A stretch of 64,000 nt of DNA from Owenia fusiformis (taxonomy: Eukaryota > Annelida > Polychaeta > Sabellida > Oweniidae), in assembly GCA_903813345.2 (NCBI GenBank), contig CAIIXF020000007.1, positions 5,463,730 to 5,527,729 on the forward strand, written 5' to 3'. A program made the position numbers and the translations under genes. The notes beneath the pieces were generated by a model. The model did not search any database. It was not told where the DNA came from and saw only the letters and a list, made by a program, of their open reading frames with translations. Below are positions 12,955 through 27,200 of the stretch, one piece after another. The first letter of the stretch is position 1; each line of letters starts with the position of its first letter.

Positions 12955-13300
12955 CTTGGGCTTAAATTCTTTTCACACATTGCAAAATAGTATCTACAAA
13001 ATCACCTTAAAGATACAAAATCATTAAAAGAACATATTTTCAATGAAACTTTTTGAAAAGGTCATGGATTGGCAAAGCATCAATTTAAATCTCCTCACTT
13101 TGACAACCATACAAAGCAAATGCGTTATATTGATTATTTCATACACTGCTGAAATACTGTGTTTGGATTGGCTGGAATCGGACACACCTTGCCTTGCTAT
13201 GTGTGAATGTACTTTTAAGATTACCTGAAAGACTGTGTTCTGGTTGGCTAGAATTTGATATATTTGTACTGTATAATATCTGGTTATGTATGAATCTAAA
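12955..13300 (+). repeat. Dispersed repeat, copy 1
   Basis: Shares GCTTAAATTCTTTTCACACA and later blocks (GCTATGTGTGAAT, GATTGATTATTTC-like) with 23010-23400 in the same order and orientation. Spacing differs, so both are diverged copies of one repeat. No coding content recognised. Confidence 0.55.
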
Positions 13301-13819
13301 TTGAATGAGCTTACACGAAATATTGACATATCTTTCTCACAATGTCCAAGAATGTTGTATATTTGTTGTTTTTTGTAATGTACATATTATTTATTTGCAT
13401 TGTATTTCTTTCAAATATTTAAAAAATGGAAGGTTAAAAGGATAACATATAGTATGATATCATATTATTTCTAGTAATATCATTGAAACAAGTATTGCTG
13501 TACATGGATCAGCTAATAGTAGATATTGATAAAGCGCGAATGAATAAAGCAGTACGATACCGCACTCCATGGCATTTAATGTATGAGCACCAAATCCTCG
13601 TTTTATCGTTAATAAGAATTTGAACCAAACTTGTTGAGAGGAGTGTAAATTTGTTTTAGATTATTTTTAAATCGAGAAAATCATTTCCACTATTATATGA
13701 AAGCGCCATATGAAAAGGTTCCAGAATTTAACTAGTTATGAGCCAGTAAAAATCCAATAAGGTTCACATATGTTGTGTCGAATGACTTTTCTTCATTTGA
13801 ATTTAACGTCGTTAATCTA

Positions 13820-14924
13820 CAGGGTGGTCCAAAAAAAATTGGAACATTTGTTAATTGAACACAAAACCATTATTTTTCCTCTAAAATGCACCAAAATTTC
13901 ACTGAGCATAGTTCAGTCACTTATCCCTCTGATGTAAAGTTTATAGGTGCGAACCACAAATTTAATGCATTAAACTAGTCAATGTTTGATATGACCCCCT
14001 TTTCTTAAATATACACTTGACAATTTCGCAGCTACTTTTTCAAGTATTCTTTATTTCAAAGCTTTAATGAACATTTTGATTGCTATACACATTTTATAAA
14101 ATCATATTAAGATGAAATGAGATATTAACATCTATGGTTTACTGGAAAACTATTGTGTTATTGTCAACTTAAGAATACCCCAAATCATTATTCTTATTTA
14201 AGAGTAGGAAAGAAAGAACATGTCAGAGGTGAGTGATTGCATAACCCATACAGCTACTAAACTGACAAAATCATTGTTTCCACTTTTCAGAAGAGGGGAA
14301 ACTGACTAGTTATTTACAAGGCTTTATTAAAGACCACCTCTAAGCACACATAATATAATACATGTATATCATTTGTGTTCTGGGAAACTCCTTAATGATA
14401 TTGATATACATATATTGATATATTCAATGGATATTATTCATATTAGAACAAGAAAGGGGAGGGGGTTCATTTACCAGTCAAAACAGACTGCCCTGGCCTC
14501 TTTCTGGAGAATATTCAATCAGTAATATATCCAACAATAGCCATCAAAATATGATTGATACCCATCAATTTAGGTAAAAAAATGTTGAATATGTTCATAT
14601 ATTTGATCTTCTAAGGCAAACATAAAAGTAGTTTGTTCAAGCTGAATTTTGATCAAGACGGCTTGGACAAAATCAAACGAACAGCAAGGTGAATGAATCA
14701 TTTCAAAACTGAGTCCCAGGCTTCAACTTGTAATTCAGGAGAAATGGGGTCATATCAAACATTCTCTAGTTTAATGCATTAACTTTGTTGTTTGCACCTA
14801 TAAACTTTACATCAGATAAATAAGTGATTGAACAATACTCAGTGAAATTTTGGTGCATTTTAGAGAAAAAATAACGATTTTGAGTTCAATTATCAAATGT
14901 TCCAATTTTTTTTGGACCACCCTG
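13820..14924. mobile_element. 1.1-kb foldback MITE, mariner type
   Basis: Ends are CAGGGTGGTCCAAAAAAA and TTTTTTTGGACCACCCTG, each next to TA. The inverted arms extend about 190 bp with scattered differences (for example both carry AAAGTTTATAGGTGC or its complement). The centre has no transposase. TA duplication and CAGGGTGG ends fit a non-autonomous Tc1/mariner element. Confidence 0.85.
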
Positions 14925-15620
14925 TATATACTCTTTAACATACATTTGCTGACGACCAGTTCAAAACTTATTAATAAACCATGAAATGCATTCATGTTTT
15001 AATGGCCACAATCAAAATGCATTTAAAGATAGGTCCATCCGACCTTTGAAAACATTCTTTTAATTGTTGTAAAAAGGTTTTAATTTCCATATTTATTAAC
15101 GTAAAATGTTTGAACATTATTGGGAGTATCGCGTACCGATTCCATACAAAAATGTACAAACAATATTATTGAAAGGATGTCGTTCACTTAAAGAATTCTA
15201 GTAATAAAAGATCCTGCATGTTAAGGTGATTCATGATGAAAAAAACTTGAATATGAATAAATAGTATACATCTATAGTAGGTGTGTCGAAAGTTCAAACC
15301 CAGTTTAAAATAAATTGTATACATATATAGGTGAAACTTAAAAAACACAATTACATAGAGTTGTTACGAGAGAATAATTTCTTAAGGAAAGTACAACGGT
15401 CAGACGCTGAAAATGTAAATTGACCTTATCGAGAACTCGTAAAACAACATATAGGTAAGTCAATTTTAAACATCTTAACATTTTAGTAAAACAAAGTTAA
15501 TTTTCTTCCACTTCGTTTCAGAGATTTCTCGCATCATGGCAAATAATATATTCCTCTCAGTGCAAGGATATGTGATTGACAAATCTGATAAATTTATATT
15601 TCGCCTTACAGTGCTAGAAT

Positions 15621-15749
15621 AGGGAGTTTAAGCTGGCATATAAAATCGAAACGCCAACCTATACGTATGACCAATCGCCAATACAAATGCATCGCTTAAA
15701 CATTTTCCGTTCACGTTAGGTTGGAAAAACATTGCAAGCTTAAACTCCC
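15621..15749. mobile_element. Small TIR element, 129 bp
   Basis: GGGAGTTTAAGCTGGCA and TGCAAGCTTAAACTCCC form near-perfect 17-bp inverted ends, with TA on both sides. The middle is unrelated single-copy-looking sequence. Probably a MITE. Confidence 0.6.
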
Positions 15750-16560
15750 TACTTTCGTAAAAGTCGGATAGGAAGATAACTGTTCTAGTTATATTCGTAT
15801 CCTTATTTCAAAGGGCAACATAGTGAACTTTTGATTTGCCCGCTAATGAGGTAATCAATATTATCTCCACCCATCGTAGACTAAGTATTCAAATTAGTAC
15901 TAATGTCCTGATAACAGACCTAACAATGTGGTTATAAGTTGGGGAGGGAATAAGGGGAGGGGACAGATCCAACGATGTTAAACATTCTCTTGCATTAAGT
16001 ATCAAATCATCCAATGGTTCCTTAGATTATTTCTGTATGTTTCTCCATCAAATTAATGACAAACATGAATTGTAGGCTCAGATTCATAACTGGGTGCCTA
16101 AATGTATACGTTACAAAGGCACGGATGACCTCCCCTACTGAAGGCTTATAGTTTCAGAAAATAGTTTAATAATAGTTACATTACCAATTACCAATAGTGT
16201 ATCGAGCGTACCTCAGTCCTGGTACCTCGTGAAAGCAGTTAAACGTCTTTTTCGTTTCTAAAGTGAGGGGAAGTTCATTCACTTTCTTTGTTCTTTGTAC
16301 TGTACATTCATTGAAATATATGAATAAGCATTCAATTTTCAATTTACGGGCACATTTTTATCATTCATACTTTATAGGCCAATTAAAGGAACCGCCCGAA
16401 TAAATTTTACACACTTTGAAAACTCCTTGATCACGAATTCTCCAGGTTCAGACGTCTATTAACGAAAGGTAGCACATAATATTAAAATGATGGACTCGTT
16501 AATCCATCAGCAGGTTCTGACTTTGTCAATCAAGTCAATGATCTTACTGTATCGTGTACA

Positions 16561-17392
16561 CAGGGTGACCTGAGCCAATACCTACTAAAATAGACAAGAC
16601 ACATCAATCAAATTCTGCACGCATCAGGACAGTTATAGGAAAAGTTCCTGTATGTTTCAATAACATTAGTAGAATGAATCGGGAGCTGTCACCATTTACA
16701 TAGCATTCTCCAAGTCCAAGTGGCACCATTCAGTCAAAGGCAGAGCTGGATTTGTCAGGAAAAATTGCCCGTGCATATTCATCCCTTGTTATGGCTTTAC
16801 ATTTGGTAGTGATTGCCTTATTTAGGTCATTAATTTGTGTAGATAATGTCTTTCAAATAGCTGCACAAGAAGAAATCATAAGGATTCAAGTCTTGGCTAT
16901 GTAGAGATGACGGGTTATCTGACTAACAGCTTTTGACCTCTCTTGCCAAAGTGTTGATTCAGTGAATCTATCGTGAGTCATTTATGTATATGGGGAGTGG
17001 CGCCATTTTGTTAAAAGCACTGCACCGTATACAGCACAATCAAATCTTCTATGGTGACGTTTCACAACCTGTATCTTTTCTGTTGAGTCTGTCAAGTGTC
17101 CTATGAGTCGTAAACTTTGTATCCCATTTGAATATGACATATTTTCTTGGATAATCATGACATCTGAATTGCATGTATAACTATTGTTGATTTGGTCCTG
17201 AACCTGGGTACGAAATGGGTCGATCAATTCCACAAAACTTGTTTTTTCAATGCCATTGCATATCGGCTAAGATGACATTTCTACAAAATTTTCGATTGAA
17301 TCAGCTATATTCACCAGAAAAAATTAAAACAAAATCATCATTATTAGCAAAATTAATCAAGATCTTTTTGGTCTCTTTTTCTGGTCACCCTG
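16561..17392. mobile_element. TIR element with CAGGGTGACC ends
   Basis: Left end CAGGGTGACC and right end GGTCACCCTG are perfect over 10 bp; the right end is followed by TA. A minus-strand ORF of about 83 codons at 16982-17233 has no recognised motif and may be a decayed transposase. Called as a remnant DNA transposon. Confidence 0.6.
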
Positions 17393-18047
17393 TATGACTC
17401 TTGCCGAACATATCAAAAGAGAGAAATAAATAAACAGTTGATTATATAAAATGCGAGAGGATATTACTCTGATAGTATTTTGATAATATTACAATGATCT
17501 TGTATCTTCTCTAATGACGAGACAGAAAACGTTTATACTTTGTTTATTCAGAAAAATATGTAAATGCCTTAAACTTATATTGAGAGTTCGATGTTTCTGG
17601 TAGAAGAGCATTCAAAAGAGAATAGGACTCGAAAAACGAAATTACAACTCTGAGCATTTAGGGATATGAAAAATATGCAACTGCCTTAGCTCGTGTAATA
17701 GTTCGTGTGATTGTGTCAATTTTGATAACTAGGTTATTTGTTAAAGATTTATACATGAACTGGGCAATAGATTATCTATTTGTAACTTTTGCTTTTCTAC
17801 TCATACACTTGACTAAACCTTATTACCACTCCCAGTCGATTTTCAATAAAAAATATTTAACTTCGATCATGATCATATACAGTTGGACGGCGCAATCGCG
17901 TATTGAGCCAACACGTTAGGAAACAAACATAATTTATAAAAAAAGAAATACCACTTTTGACAAACAATTTATGAATAAATTTCATATCTTTATTTCTTAT
18001 ACTATAGATGCATACAGGTATATCTCGAATGTCTGTTTACATTTTAG

Positions 18048-21000
18048 CGAAACGTGAACATAAAGGATAAGGGACAGTGTTTCAATCAAACTAGCCGCAA
18101 TATGGCATTGACTTGTACGAGGTTATCGACTCGAACGACGAGACCAGTTGTGTTCTCGAGCGACGAGGAATTGAATGAAATCATCCTTAGCGAGTATCAA
18201 CAGGAAGCTGAGAATACAACCCTTACAATAACTTGCGATAGCTCAAGAACTCGCATAGGCCCTGAGACAATAACATGTACGAGGATAGGAACAAATCAAG
18301 TGGATTGGAGACCTACTCCGATACCCACCTGCGTTTGTAAGTAGACCAGCTAGCATTAGTTTCCCCTGTTACGTAATACTATATATGCACACATGGAAGA
18401 CTCTCTGTTTCCTTATTTATAAAACAGTCAAGTCAGGGTGAAATTTTATGCTACTCGAACGCAATGAAGGATCGCGTGACATAATGTAGTCAATAATATC
18501 TGCAAGATGCAGTTGCATTGTTATTATGTGCGTAATAACGTGTACGAATCTGTAATAAGGGTGAATTGTCACGTGACCACAATTAATCAATTGTCTCAAC
18601 TACTTATGTCTAACTGATATTTTACTATTGCAATGTTTCCAGTAACACAACCGGATGTGACGTCTGTTACTGGTACACTGAACCAACAGCAACAGATTAT
18701 GATAGGTGCCATCGTAGGAGGAATTGTCTTACTGGCCATCATCATTGGGATCCTGGTTTATAAATTCTGCTGGCCTTTCAAAGAAAGGGTTAAGAGAACC
18801 ACAAGGTAACTCTTATTTCCATCAGACCAGTGCCATAAACATTTGGCGAGGGGATATGTATTTCCTGTTAAGAAATGATCAAACTGAATTATGTAATAGA
18901 GTTCTAACTTATCATGATTAAAGGTTGAATAAATAGTGCAGAGACGTATCCAACGATCATGGTCCTGGTGTCAAAATATATCGAATTTTGAATATTTCAT
19001 CAAGGCTAACATCTATTTTCATTAGCTACAAAGAAAACCCCCGAACGTACCTAATTTCTGCCGATATTCACAATCACTGGCATCCTAAATCCCCGGGAAT
19101 CTTCTCCCGACATCGACAGAAAAAATGCTCACGTACCTTTTAATGATTTCCCGGTTATATTGTCATTGGATTCCAGCCCCGTTTTCACCTAACGCTCTAT
19201 CCAACATTCTGTTTCCTTTATACCATGCGCGTGTCAAGAAGACCTTGAATATGGGCAGATTTGAGGTGTTTTAGTCTTAGATTTTTTTGATTTTTCTTCG
19301 TCAGTGGATCAGATTAACTGCAAGAGTCGCCGGTAATAGACCGCCAACGGCGGTCATATCGTGTACCATGCATACGGTTATATGACAGACAACCGCGGTT
19401 ATACTGTAACATGCGGTCTTACCTATCTCAGCTGCAGCAAGAATTTTAAATGTCGGAGATTTAGAAATGTTTCAAAAAACAAAATGCGGGACGTCCAACC
19501 TTTCAATTGCTTATTTAGAAGTCTATTTGCAAGTCTGATTGGTGGTATTCGTCGACAAGTGCATATATTTTAAGAAAATAGGTATGGCGAAGAAGACATT
19601 AGGCCAAACGTTGCACTAATAGCTCGGAAAAGGTAAAATGACTCCCAAATTTCTTTTATAGTCTTTATTCAACCTTTAAGCATGATATCACGCATTCAGT
19701 TTCTTTGTGTTGAAACTATTCATTTTGTGGCTAAACGTATGAATAACCAAAGCCCAGGGATTACAGGAGTTATTAGAGAGGTTAAGCAAGACGATTTTTT
19801 ATGACGTGCACCGCAAACGTAAACCTTTACGTTCCCGTTTATGTACGTACTATGAACAAAAGTGCTTTAAGCTGAGCACTTTAGACGTAACGTAAAGGCA
19901 AACCTCAAAATGATTTTTTCTTTTCTTACCGGCCTTTCGTTTTATTTTCTACTTTATAAGTATGAATATATTACTTTATTAACAAATTGATTAAAGTGTT
20001 AACAAAGGAGATGCTTCACAGCCTATGACATCTTGAATCTTACAAAATACAACAGGACGCTATAATATCTTTAATGTCTTTAAATCATTCATAGTTTTAC
20101 TATGGTGTCACAATATGTATATATAATCGAATTAAGATGAGTTGACATGTGGGTAATTGCATGCATGTAATCTCATCAGATTTTACATATGAAATGGGTG
20201 CCTCAATATTCAAGTCATATTTGACTAATTTGGACACAAATGATCTCGATATATACACAGATATGTGTCAAACATATTTATGCATTCGACCTGTATCATA
20301 TTTATCTCAATCGAACTTGATAAAGTATAAAAATTCTTTTACGGAACGACTTACCTAGACTTTGATTTTTCACGTTTAGATGTACGTAAACCGGGAAATA
20401 AGTAGAACAATATGACGTCACATCCTCAGAAAAACCTGCGCGCGCCTTCCCATTCGCGGTTTACGTTGTAAAAAGTAGTGTTGCTTAACCTCTCTATTAT
20501 TTTTACAAACCGTTCAAGTTCTATCATTTACTCATAATGTCTCTAAAGTTCTCAACAAAAGTGCAATGGCTTTTTGAAAAGAAACCCCAGACACCGTCCT
20601 ACTGTCTATCTCGCGTATCCAATGCATGTATGAAGCTTTAGGATACTGTAACATGGACAATGAATTACGTATGTATATTTGAATTTATTAGAATATAAAT
20701 ATTATTGTTATGAAAGGGTTATTTGATAAACGGGAAATCTTTTCCAGAATAATTAAGCGGCATCATTATCTTGAGGAAAGTAAACCGGAACCAAAACAGG
20801 ATGTCGTGGAATATGTACAATCATTGCCAGCCGAACCACCACCATCTTATGGTTACATCAGGGAACCAGTAGCTCCCGAGCCAGTCCCAGCCCCTATTCA
20901 ATACATAGAAGCGCCGATGCAAGTTGTACAAGCGCCTGTGCAAATGGAACAACCTGTACAAATGGTACAGGAGCAAGTATTTCAACAGCCTGTCCAAATG

Positions 21001-24000
21001 ATCCAAGAGCCGACTCAAATGATATATGAGCAGCCAATGAGCGTTATGCAAATGCCGCAGCAATCTAGACAAATAGAGGCACCAATGATGTACGAGCAGC
21101 CAATGACTGTAATTCAGCCTCCTGTACATATGCCACGTCAAACTAGACAACACATAGTCCAGGCGCCTATGATGTATGAGCAACAGTCGAATGTAATGCA
21201 GGCCCCATTGCAAGCACCAATAGAAACGAGACAAATAGTCGAGGCACCCATAATGTATGAGCAATCATCGAATATGATGCAAGCCCCTTTGCAGATGCCG
21301 CGGGAAACGAGACAATTAGTCGAAGCTCCCATGATGTATGAACAACCATTGAATGTCATGCATGCCCCTGTGCAAATGCCGCGAGAAAGTAGACAAATAA
21401 TTGAGGTTCCCGAAAGGCGTTTTCAGTCTCAGATGATGGTTGTACCATCTGTGGTACCCGAGGTCCAACATGTGAGGTATGAAAACCATAGAAATCAAAG
21501 GAAACCTCGAGTGATAAGAAGGGAGTACAACCACCGACAGGTTGGCCCGAGTGTCCGGGCAATATCTGCCTCTGAACATGCGAATCTTAAACCATCAAAA
21601 TACTTTGTACAGGAACCAATGGAGGAATTCGTGACATATGATAAAAATGGTCGTGGCAGGTAACTTACAAATCTTTTTTTAATTAATCATACACTGTATT
21701 ATACTGGATTTGCCATTGTCAATCTGATTATTAGGTATATCCCGAAACTAAGACAAGAAGAGTAAGGTATATATCCTGTAGAATACTGATGGGCACGATT
21801 ATATTAACATGCTGAACCATTATCAAATTAAAGTAAATCAGAGGACTAAACCCGGGGTCCTTAATACAATTAGGGTAATATTTCAACTACAAACCATGAA
21901 TATGCGGCACACTTGACAAAAATATTTCAACTGAAGAAGACCTGTTTTGGCAAAGTCCAAACCCTAAAGATGTTAATCGACAGAATTTAGGGATGTCCCA
22001 ATTTTTAGTTTTCAGATCATTATTTTAGAGCCCGATTGTATATTAATTAATCTTGATGATTGAGATAATTGTAAGTGTTTCAAATTTTGATATGATAGAA
22101 AATATTTTTGCATCACGGTGAACTATGTGTTTGTAGTATGTGCCACATAAGACATATTACAAGAGGCTGTATGATTCAGTAAGTTGGCCACTGTTTGTAC
22201 ATGTAATTATATATCTAGGACGGCATTGGAAACGATGGGTCGCGAAGGACATGATGGCTGGCGCACTGTCGAGGCTCCTTTAAGATCAAGAACACAGAGG
22301 TAAGATGATATACATCGCTATTAAACATTGTCTCCGAAATTCGTTGCTGCATGCAATTAAAAAAAGATTGTTGAGGATAAGTCATAATACAACGGGTCGA
22401 ATATACAACGTGGAGTAGTGTATATTTTATAAAATTAAAAAAATTATTCCCCGAAATATTCATTAATGTGAACATGAACGATCTGTCTTATATGTAACTG
22501 TTCTAACATCTATAAATGGATATATCAGAAATTTGCTAATTTGTTAAACAATTATCAGATCGGTTTGATGAAATTGTAGCTCTACCAATAGTAACGTTTA
22601 TTATGGCTCAAGACAAAGTGATGAATGGTATGAAATTTACTATTATTTTCTTTTTTTGTGCAAATCTTGCTTGTTTCTCTCTTTGCCTTGAACAATCATT
22701 CACTCAAAGGCGTTACAAAACTATACATGGTATTTATTTCTTTACTTCTTCAGTTATTAACCGAAGGCTAAAGAGCTATAGACGACCATATTGATTGATA
22801 GAAATAATAAGCCATTGACGACATCTATAAATGCATCCATCTTTTGTCATTTTTTTCTGTGTTTGTATAGATATAGTCATAGATATAGATAGGGCTGTTG
22901 TTTACAGGAACAGTATTATTGTACACGAACGCAATTTTGCCCAAACACCTACCTTTTATTTGTTTCCTTTCTAAAGTAGATGTGTTGTTGTTTCCAGACT
23001 GCGTGATGAGTCTGGTGCTTAAATTCTTTTCACACATTGAAAATGATTCTATACAGTATCACTTAAAAGAATGGATTTTCGTAGAAGATTCAACTAGGTC
23101 AACACTATTACCATTTGACATCCAGAAATGTTGGCCTGCATAAGCACCTGGCTTGTTATTCCCTGTGATACTTTTGAAAGATTTTCATTCAACTATTAGT
23201 CTATATGAAACTGATGTAATCCGTTTCACTAGAATCTAAAGATAGCACGGGTGCATTAAAGTGGGTGCGTGATTGATTATTTCAAGCATGCGCATTATTT
23301 AAAATACCGTGTTTAGAATTGACAAAACTTGCTTAGCTATGTGTGAATTGATGTTAAAACCTCATGTTTTCATTGGATTGAGATGTACTAATCATACTAA
23401 ACATATCTGCTTTATTTCTATCAAAATTATTTTGCTGTGTTGTTTTAACATTATTATTTTGTTTAAAGGAACAACCTTCTAAGGTATTAATCAATTTCGA
23501 CAGAATATTTTAAAAATCTGTATTTGTAAAGTGCTATTTCAAGGAAGCTTTTATGTATTTACATTTACATTTGTTTATATACTCATACTTTTGCAAAGGA
23601 TAGGTATCGATATGGTGAACTGAATTCAACAATGTTTTTCTCTTAAACCAATTATTGAAAACAATCTGTAAAAAACACGGTCCTTTATGTAATGTTGACT
23701 GATTGGCAACAATTTAATGCAAAAAATATTTATAGATATTTTATATACCTATTTTTGTTAACGTTTTTTGATTTTAGTGCAATGGTTTTTTGTTTCTTTC
23801 TACCAATTCTTGAGAATGAAATAAAATGTCTTTCTAAAATAAACTTTCCTTTGTACAATTACAATATTGAGAGACCTAAACACGTTGTGTTTATGTCGTT
23901 TTGTTCCAATGAGGTTCGGATAGATGTTTCATTTCATTCTGAACATATGATACCAAGAACGAAAGACGTGTCTGATGTGTTTTCCAGAACAATATAGAGA

Positions 24001-24263
24001 AACGTATAGATAGTATAATTCATATTATAATGTTACCATCCAAAAGATGACCATTAATTTGATGATTCGTAAAATATTCAGAATGTTTTGATGGTTTAAG
24101 AGAAACGCGTGTTCAAAAAGCTCACCATATCGATACCACTCCTTTATAATTTATTATTAGGAATACGTCGAGATCACATCACCCAGCGCCAAGCAGAGTT
24201 GTGGGATTAGAAGAAATCAGGGATGTCGATGCTAGACGAGATGATTATCGACCATACAGATAG
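18048..24263 (+). CDS. Single-pass membrane protein, sushi-like ectodomain and repeat-rich tail (copy A)
   Basis: Visible exons are 18048-18336, 18643-18805, 20748-21659, 22219-22299 and 24161-24263, joining in frame to about 515 residues. The ectodomain has cysteines at 23, 63, 77 and 95 with spacing 39/13/17 and ends WRPTPIPTC, matching a sushi/CCP fold. A membrane helix follows at about 115-138 (IGAIVGGIVLLAIIIG) with a basic stop-transfer run KERVKR. The tail of about 375 residues is Gln/Met/Pro/Val-rich and carries five IYEQ/MYEQ sites, four of them in 27-29 residue repeats. Short exons then encode GWRTVEAPLRSRT and SRVVGLEEIRD. The last three introns are phase 2. No signal-peptide exon was found, so the 5' end is open; the acceptor at 18046-18047 gives phase 0, and one at 18093-18094 would give phase 2 as in copy B. 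I do not recognise the family; function is unknown, possibly receptor-like. Confidence 0.8.
19774..20495. mobile_element. TIR element in an intron of copy A
   Basis: TAGAGAGGTTAAGCAA at the left and its inverted form TTGCTTAACCTCTCTA at the right (about 16 bp) enclose 720 bp, with similar ATT/TTAT bases outside both ends. Inner arms also share fragments around GTAAACC and ACGTAAAC. No transposase seen. It lies between the membrane-helix exon and the repeat exon. Confidence 0.65.
21067..21400 (+). repeat. In-frame 81-87 bp coding repeats in copy A
   Basis: Four tandem units of 27-29 codons follow the pattern EAPMMYEQ, then NVMQAPLQMPRETRQ. A shorter related unit with IYEQPMSVMQ lies just before. 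Repeats stay in frame and keep one tyrosine per unit, so selection on the protein is likely. The matching stretch in copy B (about 32410-32640) has only degenerate units. Confidence 0.85.
23010..23400 (+). repeat. Dispersed repeat, copy 2
   Basis: Second copy of the repeat at 12955-13300, starting with GCTTAAATTCTTTTCACACA. It lies in the last intron of copy A and has no recognised coding content. Confidence 0.55.
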
Positions 24264-27200
24264 TTCATAAAGCACATCACAAGAGGTAACTGTACAGGTT
24301 TTAAGCCACCTTTTCTGCATAACCTAACTATTTTATCATAACAAAAACATATAATATGTTCCATACGATAGTCTTGATGATTGAGAAACCATGCATTGTG
24401 CTCAATTACTCAGATGCGAGTAGATAGTTACCAGTTTCGCCACCAGGTGGCTGATTCGGGGGAATTAACATGGCAGGGTATAACAAAATTCCCTTAAAGT
24501 GTGCGCCTGACCCGGCTACGTATAGCACAGAGTTTATACTGGCGGATTAGACTAGTTCATTTTTTATATGTGTGTGAAAGCTTTCTCTTATTTGCGTTTT
24601 TTGTTTAGTACGGTTCTGTTATAATTGCCGAGGTCATATAACCGGAATAAAACAATGATTATCGTTGACTGCCCACACACAAAACATACGTTGAGTGAAC
24701 AGTGTTATTACAAACAACAGGCTTTAGAATACAAAGCGTAGTGTGATAATAAGCTGTACACTACCACTGCTGCATGTACATATTACTAATTTACTAGGGC
24801 TCCCAAAGAGTGGATAGGGAGGTTGTGTTTGTCACTTTAAAATTTTACATTTCAAAATTGTCATTTTACATTTCATAATTTGTTGGTTTCATTCGACGTT
24901 TAGCCAATCAAATATCTTATCTTCTCGATAGTAGCATTTAGTCGCACATTTGATGCCAGGTCACCTTGTCGCGTACCTCTTGGGGAACCCCACATTTATG
25001 CGTGTACTCATGGAAGTAAATTCCCCGGTGTAGCCGAGAGCTACAAACTTTTCAACAGGTTCGAAATGACCAATTTCTCTCATATACTCTAAATATTTTA
25101 TTATTTAGCACCTACAAAGTATTGCTAATAACCATATGTAATTTCAATAAGGAAACTTATCTGGCTACATGTAAATTCAATATCAACACTAGCTGTTCTC
25201 TCAACACGTCCTGGCTTACCTTGTGGTGACAAACCCTGGATTTTCGCTATTTATAGTTTATCAACACCTGGACGCATGCGCATTTTATAGTTTATCGGGC
25301 ACTTTAAACTTGAATATGCATCAGTTTTAGTGGTTCACTTTTCATATTACCCTTATGTATCTGATAGTTATACAAATTAGAATATGCCCAGTAAAAGAAA
25401 ATATTATCTGCCCAACACAAGAAAAAATATTTCACTTTTTGTGGTTTTACAACATTGGGTCTATGGGGAATCTCCCCGACCTAGAAGTCACATTTTCAAA
25501 GAAAATTAAATTTTCAAAGTTGATTAACTCTTTTCAAAACCACATTTCTAAATGTAATTTTACATGTAGATTCCAAATATGACATCAGTTTGCCTGAATT
25601 GTGAATTTTTAATGACGTAAATCAAGATTATTTTTACTCGCATCTGGGATATTTATATGATTTATTATACAATCCTTAACATAAGTGTATTATAATTGTG
25701 GTCAGCATATTGGCGTAAAACATCTGTAAAATATTTAACATTATTTTATCATACACTTTATATACATGTCTCTTCACTAAATAGTGAAATAGAATATACA
25801 TGAATACTCGTGTTAAACTGTCAACTCCACTTTGTTTCTTTTTAGGGTTCACAAATCATCATTTACCTCATAATAATGAGATACAGACACAATATACAAC
25901 TCTGTAAAATGATTCGATATCAAGACAAGTGACTTCAAAGATGCATTCAATGTGCCACGTTGACCGATGGTTGACGATAGATACCAGAAGTAACCTTAAA
26001 GTGCAGGTTGGGCCTAAATTGCCATTTTGGGAGACCTGATATTTTAGCCTTCTCATTAATTAATGTGTATCACATTTTATTCTTCATAAGAATGTTTCGA
26101 TAGATCACAGGAATCTCATTAATTGACATTTTTGGCTCGTTAGGGAAATGGCAGATGGAGTTATTTATGAACAGACTCACTCCTCAGCAAACAAACAAAT
26201 GTTAATAAAGTAATTCAGTTGTAAGTGTTCCATTTCTCAAACATATCTTTATTGTTCCTTTCATATTCTTACTATGGTATGATGCGTCATAACATTGTAT
26301 GTTGACAATTTCGTTTAGTTTTTACGTTCCTTATCTTATCTAGTTTTGTGATGTCATCCTTTACTTTCCGATTTTAATCATGCGAGAAACGGATCCGAAT
26401 TTTGAATAAATTGTGGAAAATACCCATCTTATGCATCAGTAAGTCTTAACTCTATCATCATTATTCTCATGTTTCTCATGTAATATTATACTCAATTTGC
26501 TTAAGTTACATGTAAATATAGACCTACGTAGACAAGAGTCACAAGATTCGTGCATTTATTAATTGAGCGTGCTCATTTCAATTTCACAACAAAAAAAATG
26601 TGATAGTCTAATTGCAAAAATCGTCTGCTTGTGATGTTGCTTTTCAAAATGGCGAGTGAATTAAATAATCATTATATTGGTGTCACAATATGGTGTTAAC
26701 ATTCACAGATGAAAACTGATATAGTTCATATTTCTTGAAAATCGAGTAAATTACCATGTTGTGGAATCATATGCCCAAAGTTGTGTTTTTGCTCTTGGAA
26801 ATGAAATGCAGCTTGTTTTGTTAAAACTTTATTGCATAAATTGCTAATTTTGGAACATGTCAAAGCATGAAATCTAAAAACTGTCTAAACATACTGATCA
26901 TGAGAAGGTTTACTTTTGTATAGAATGTGGGATAGTAGAAAGAAATGTAAGATAACAACGTACCACCATAGTTTACTGAGTAAGCACTAAAATAAACAAC
27001 ACTATATAACATCAAAATGTTTCAGTATATGATGTTACATTTACATAATGTCCCTGTATATAAAATACTATTTAGCCTACTTTAGCAGACTTTTATATAG
27101 TAAGATTTGTACCATAGTAGACTAGAAAAGATTTTCTGTAAAATATATTATGTACGTCATGTACAATCACTAAAATGTATGATATGAATGAATAATAAAT

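Noticed and set aside
17755-17919. Possible signal-peptide exon for copy A (MNWAIDYLFVTFAFLLIH)
   Set aside because: The hydrophobic start is attractive, but no good donor follows and the phase does not fit the exon at 18048.
20821-21264. 147-codon antisense ORF in the repeat exon
   Set aside because: Shadow of the coding repeats; the sense strand is supported by splicing, the paralogue and conserved motifs.
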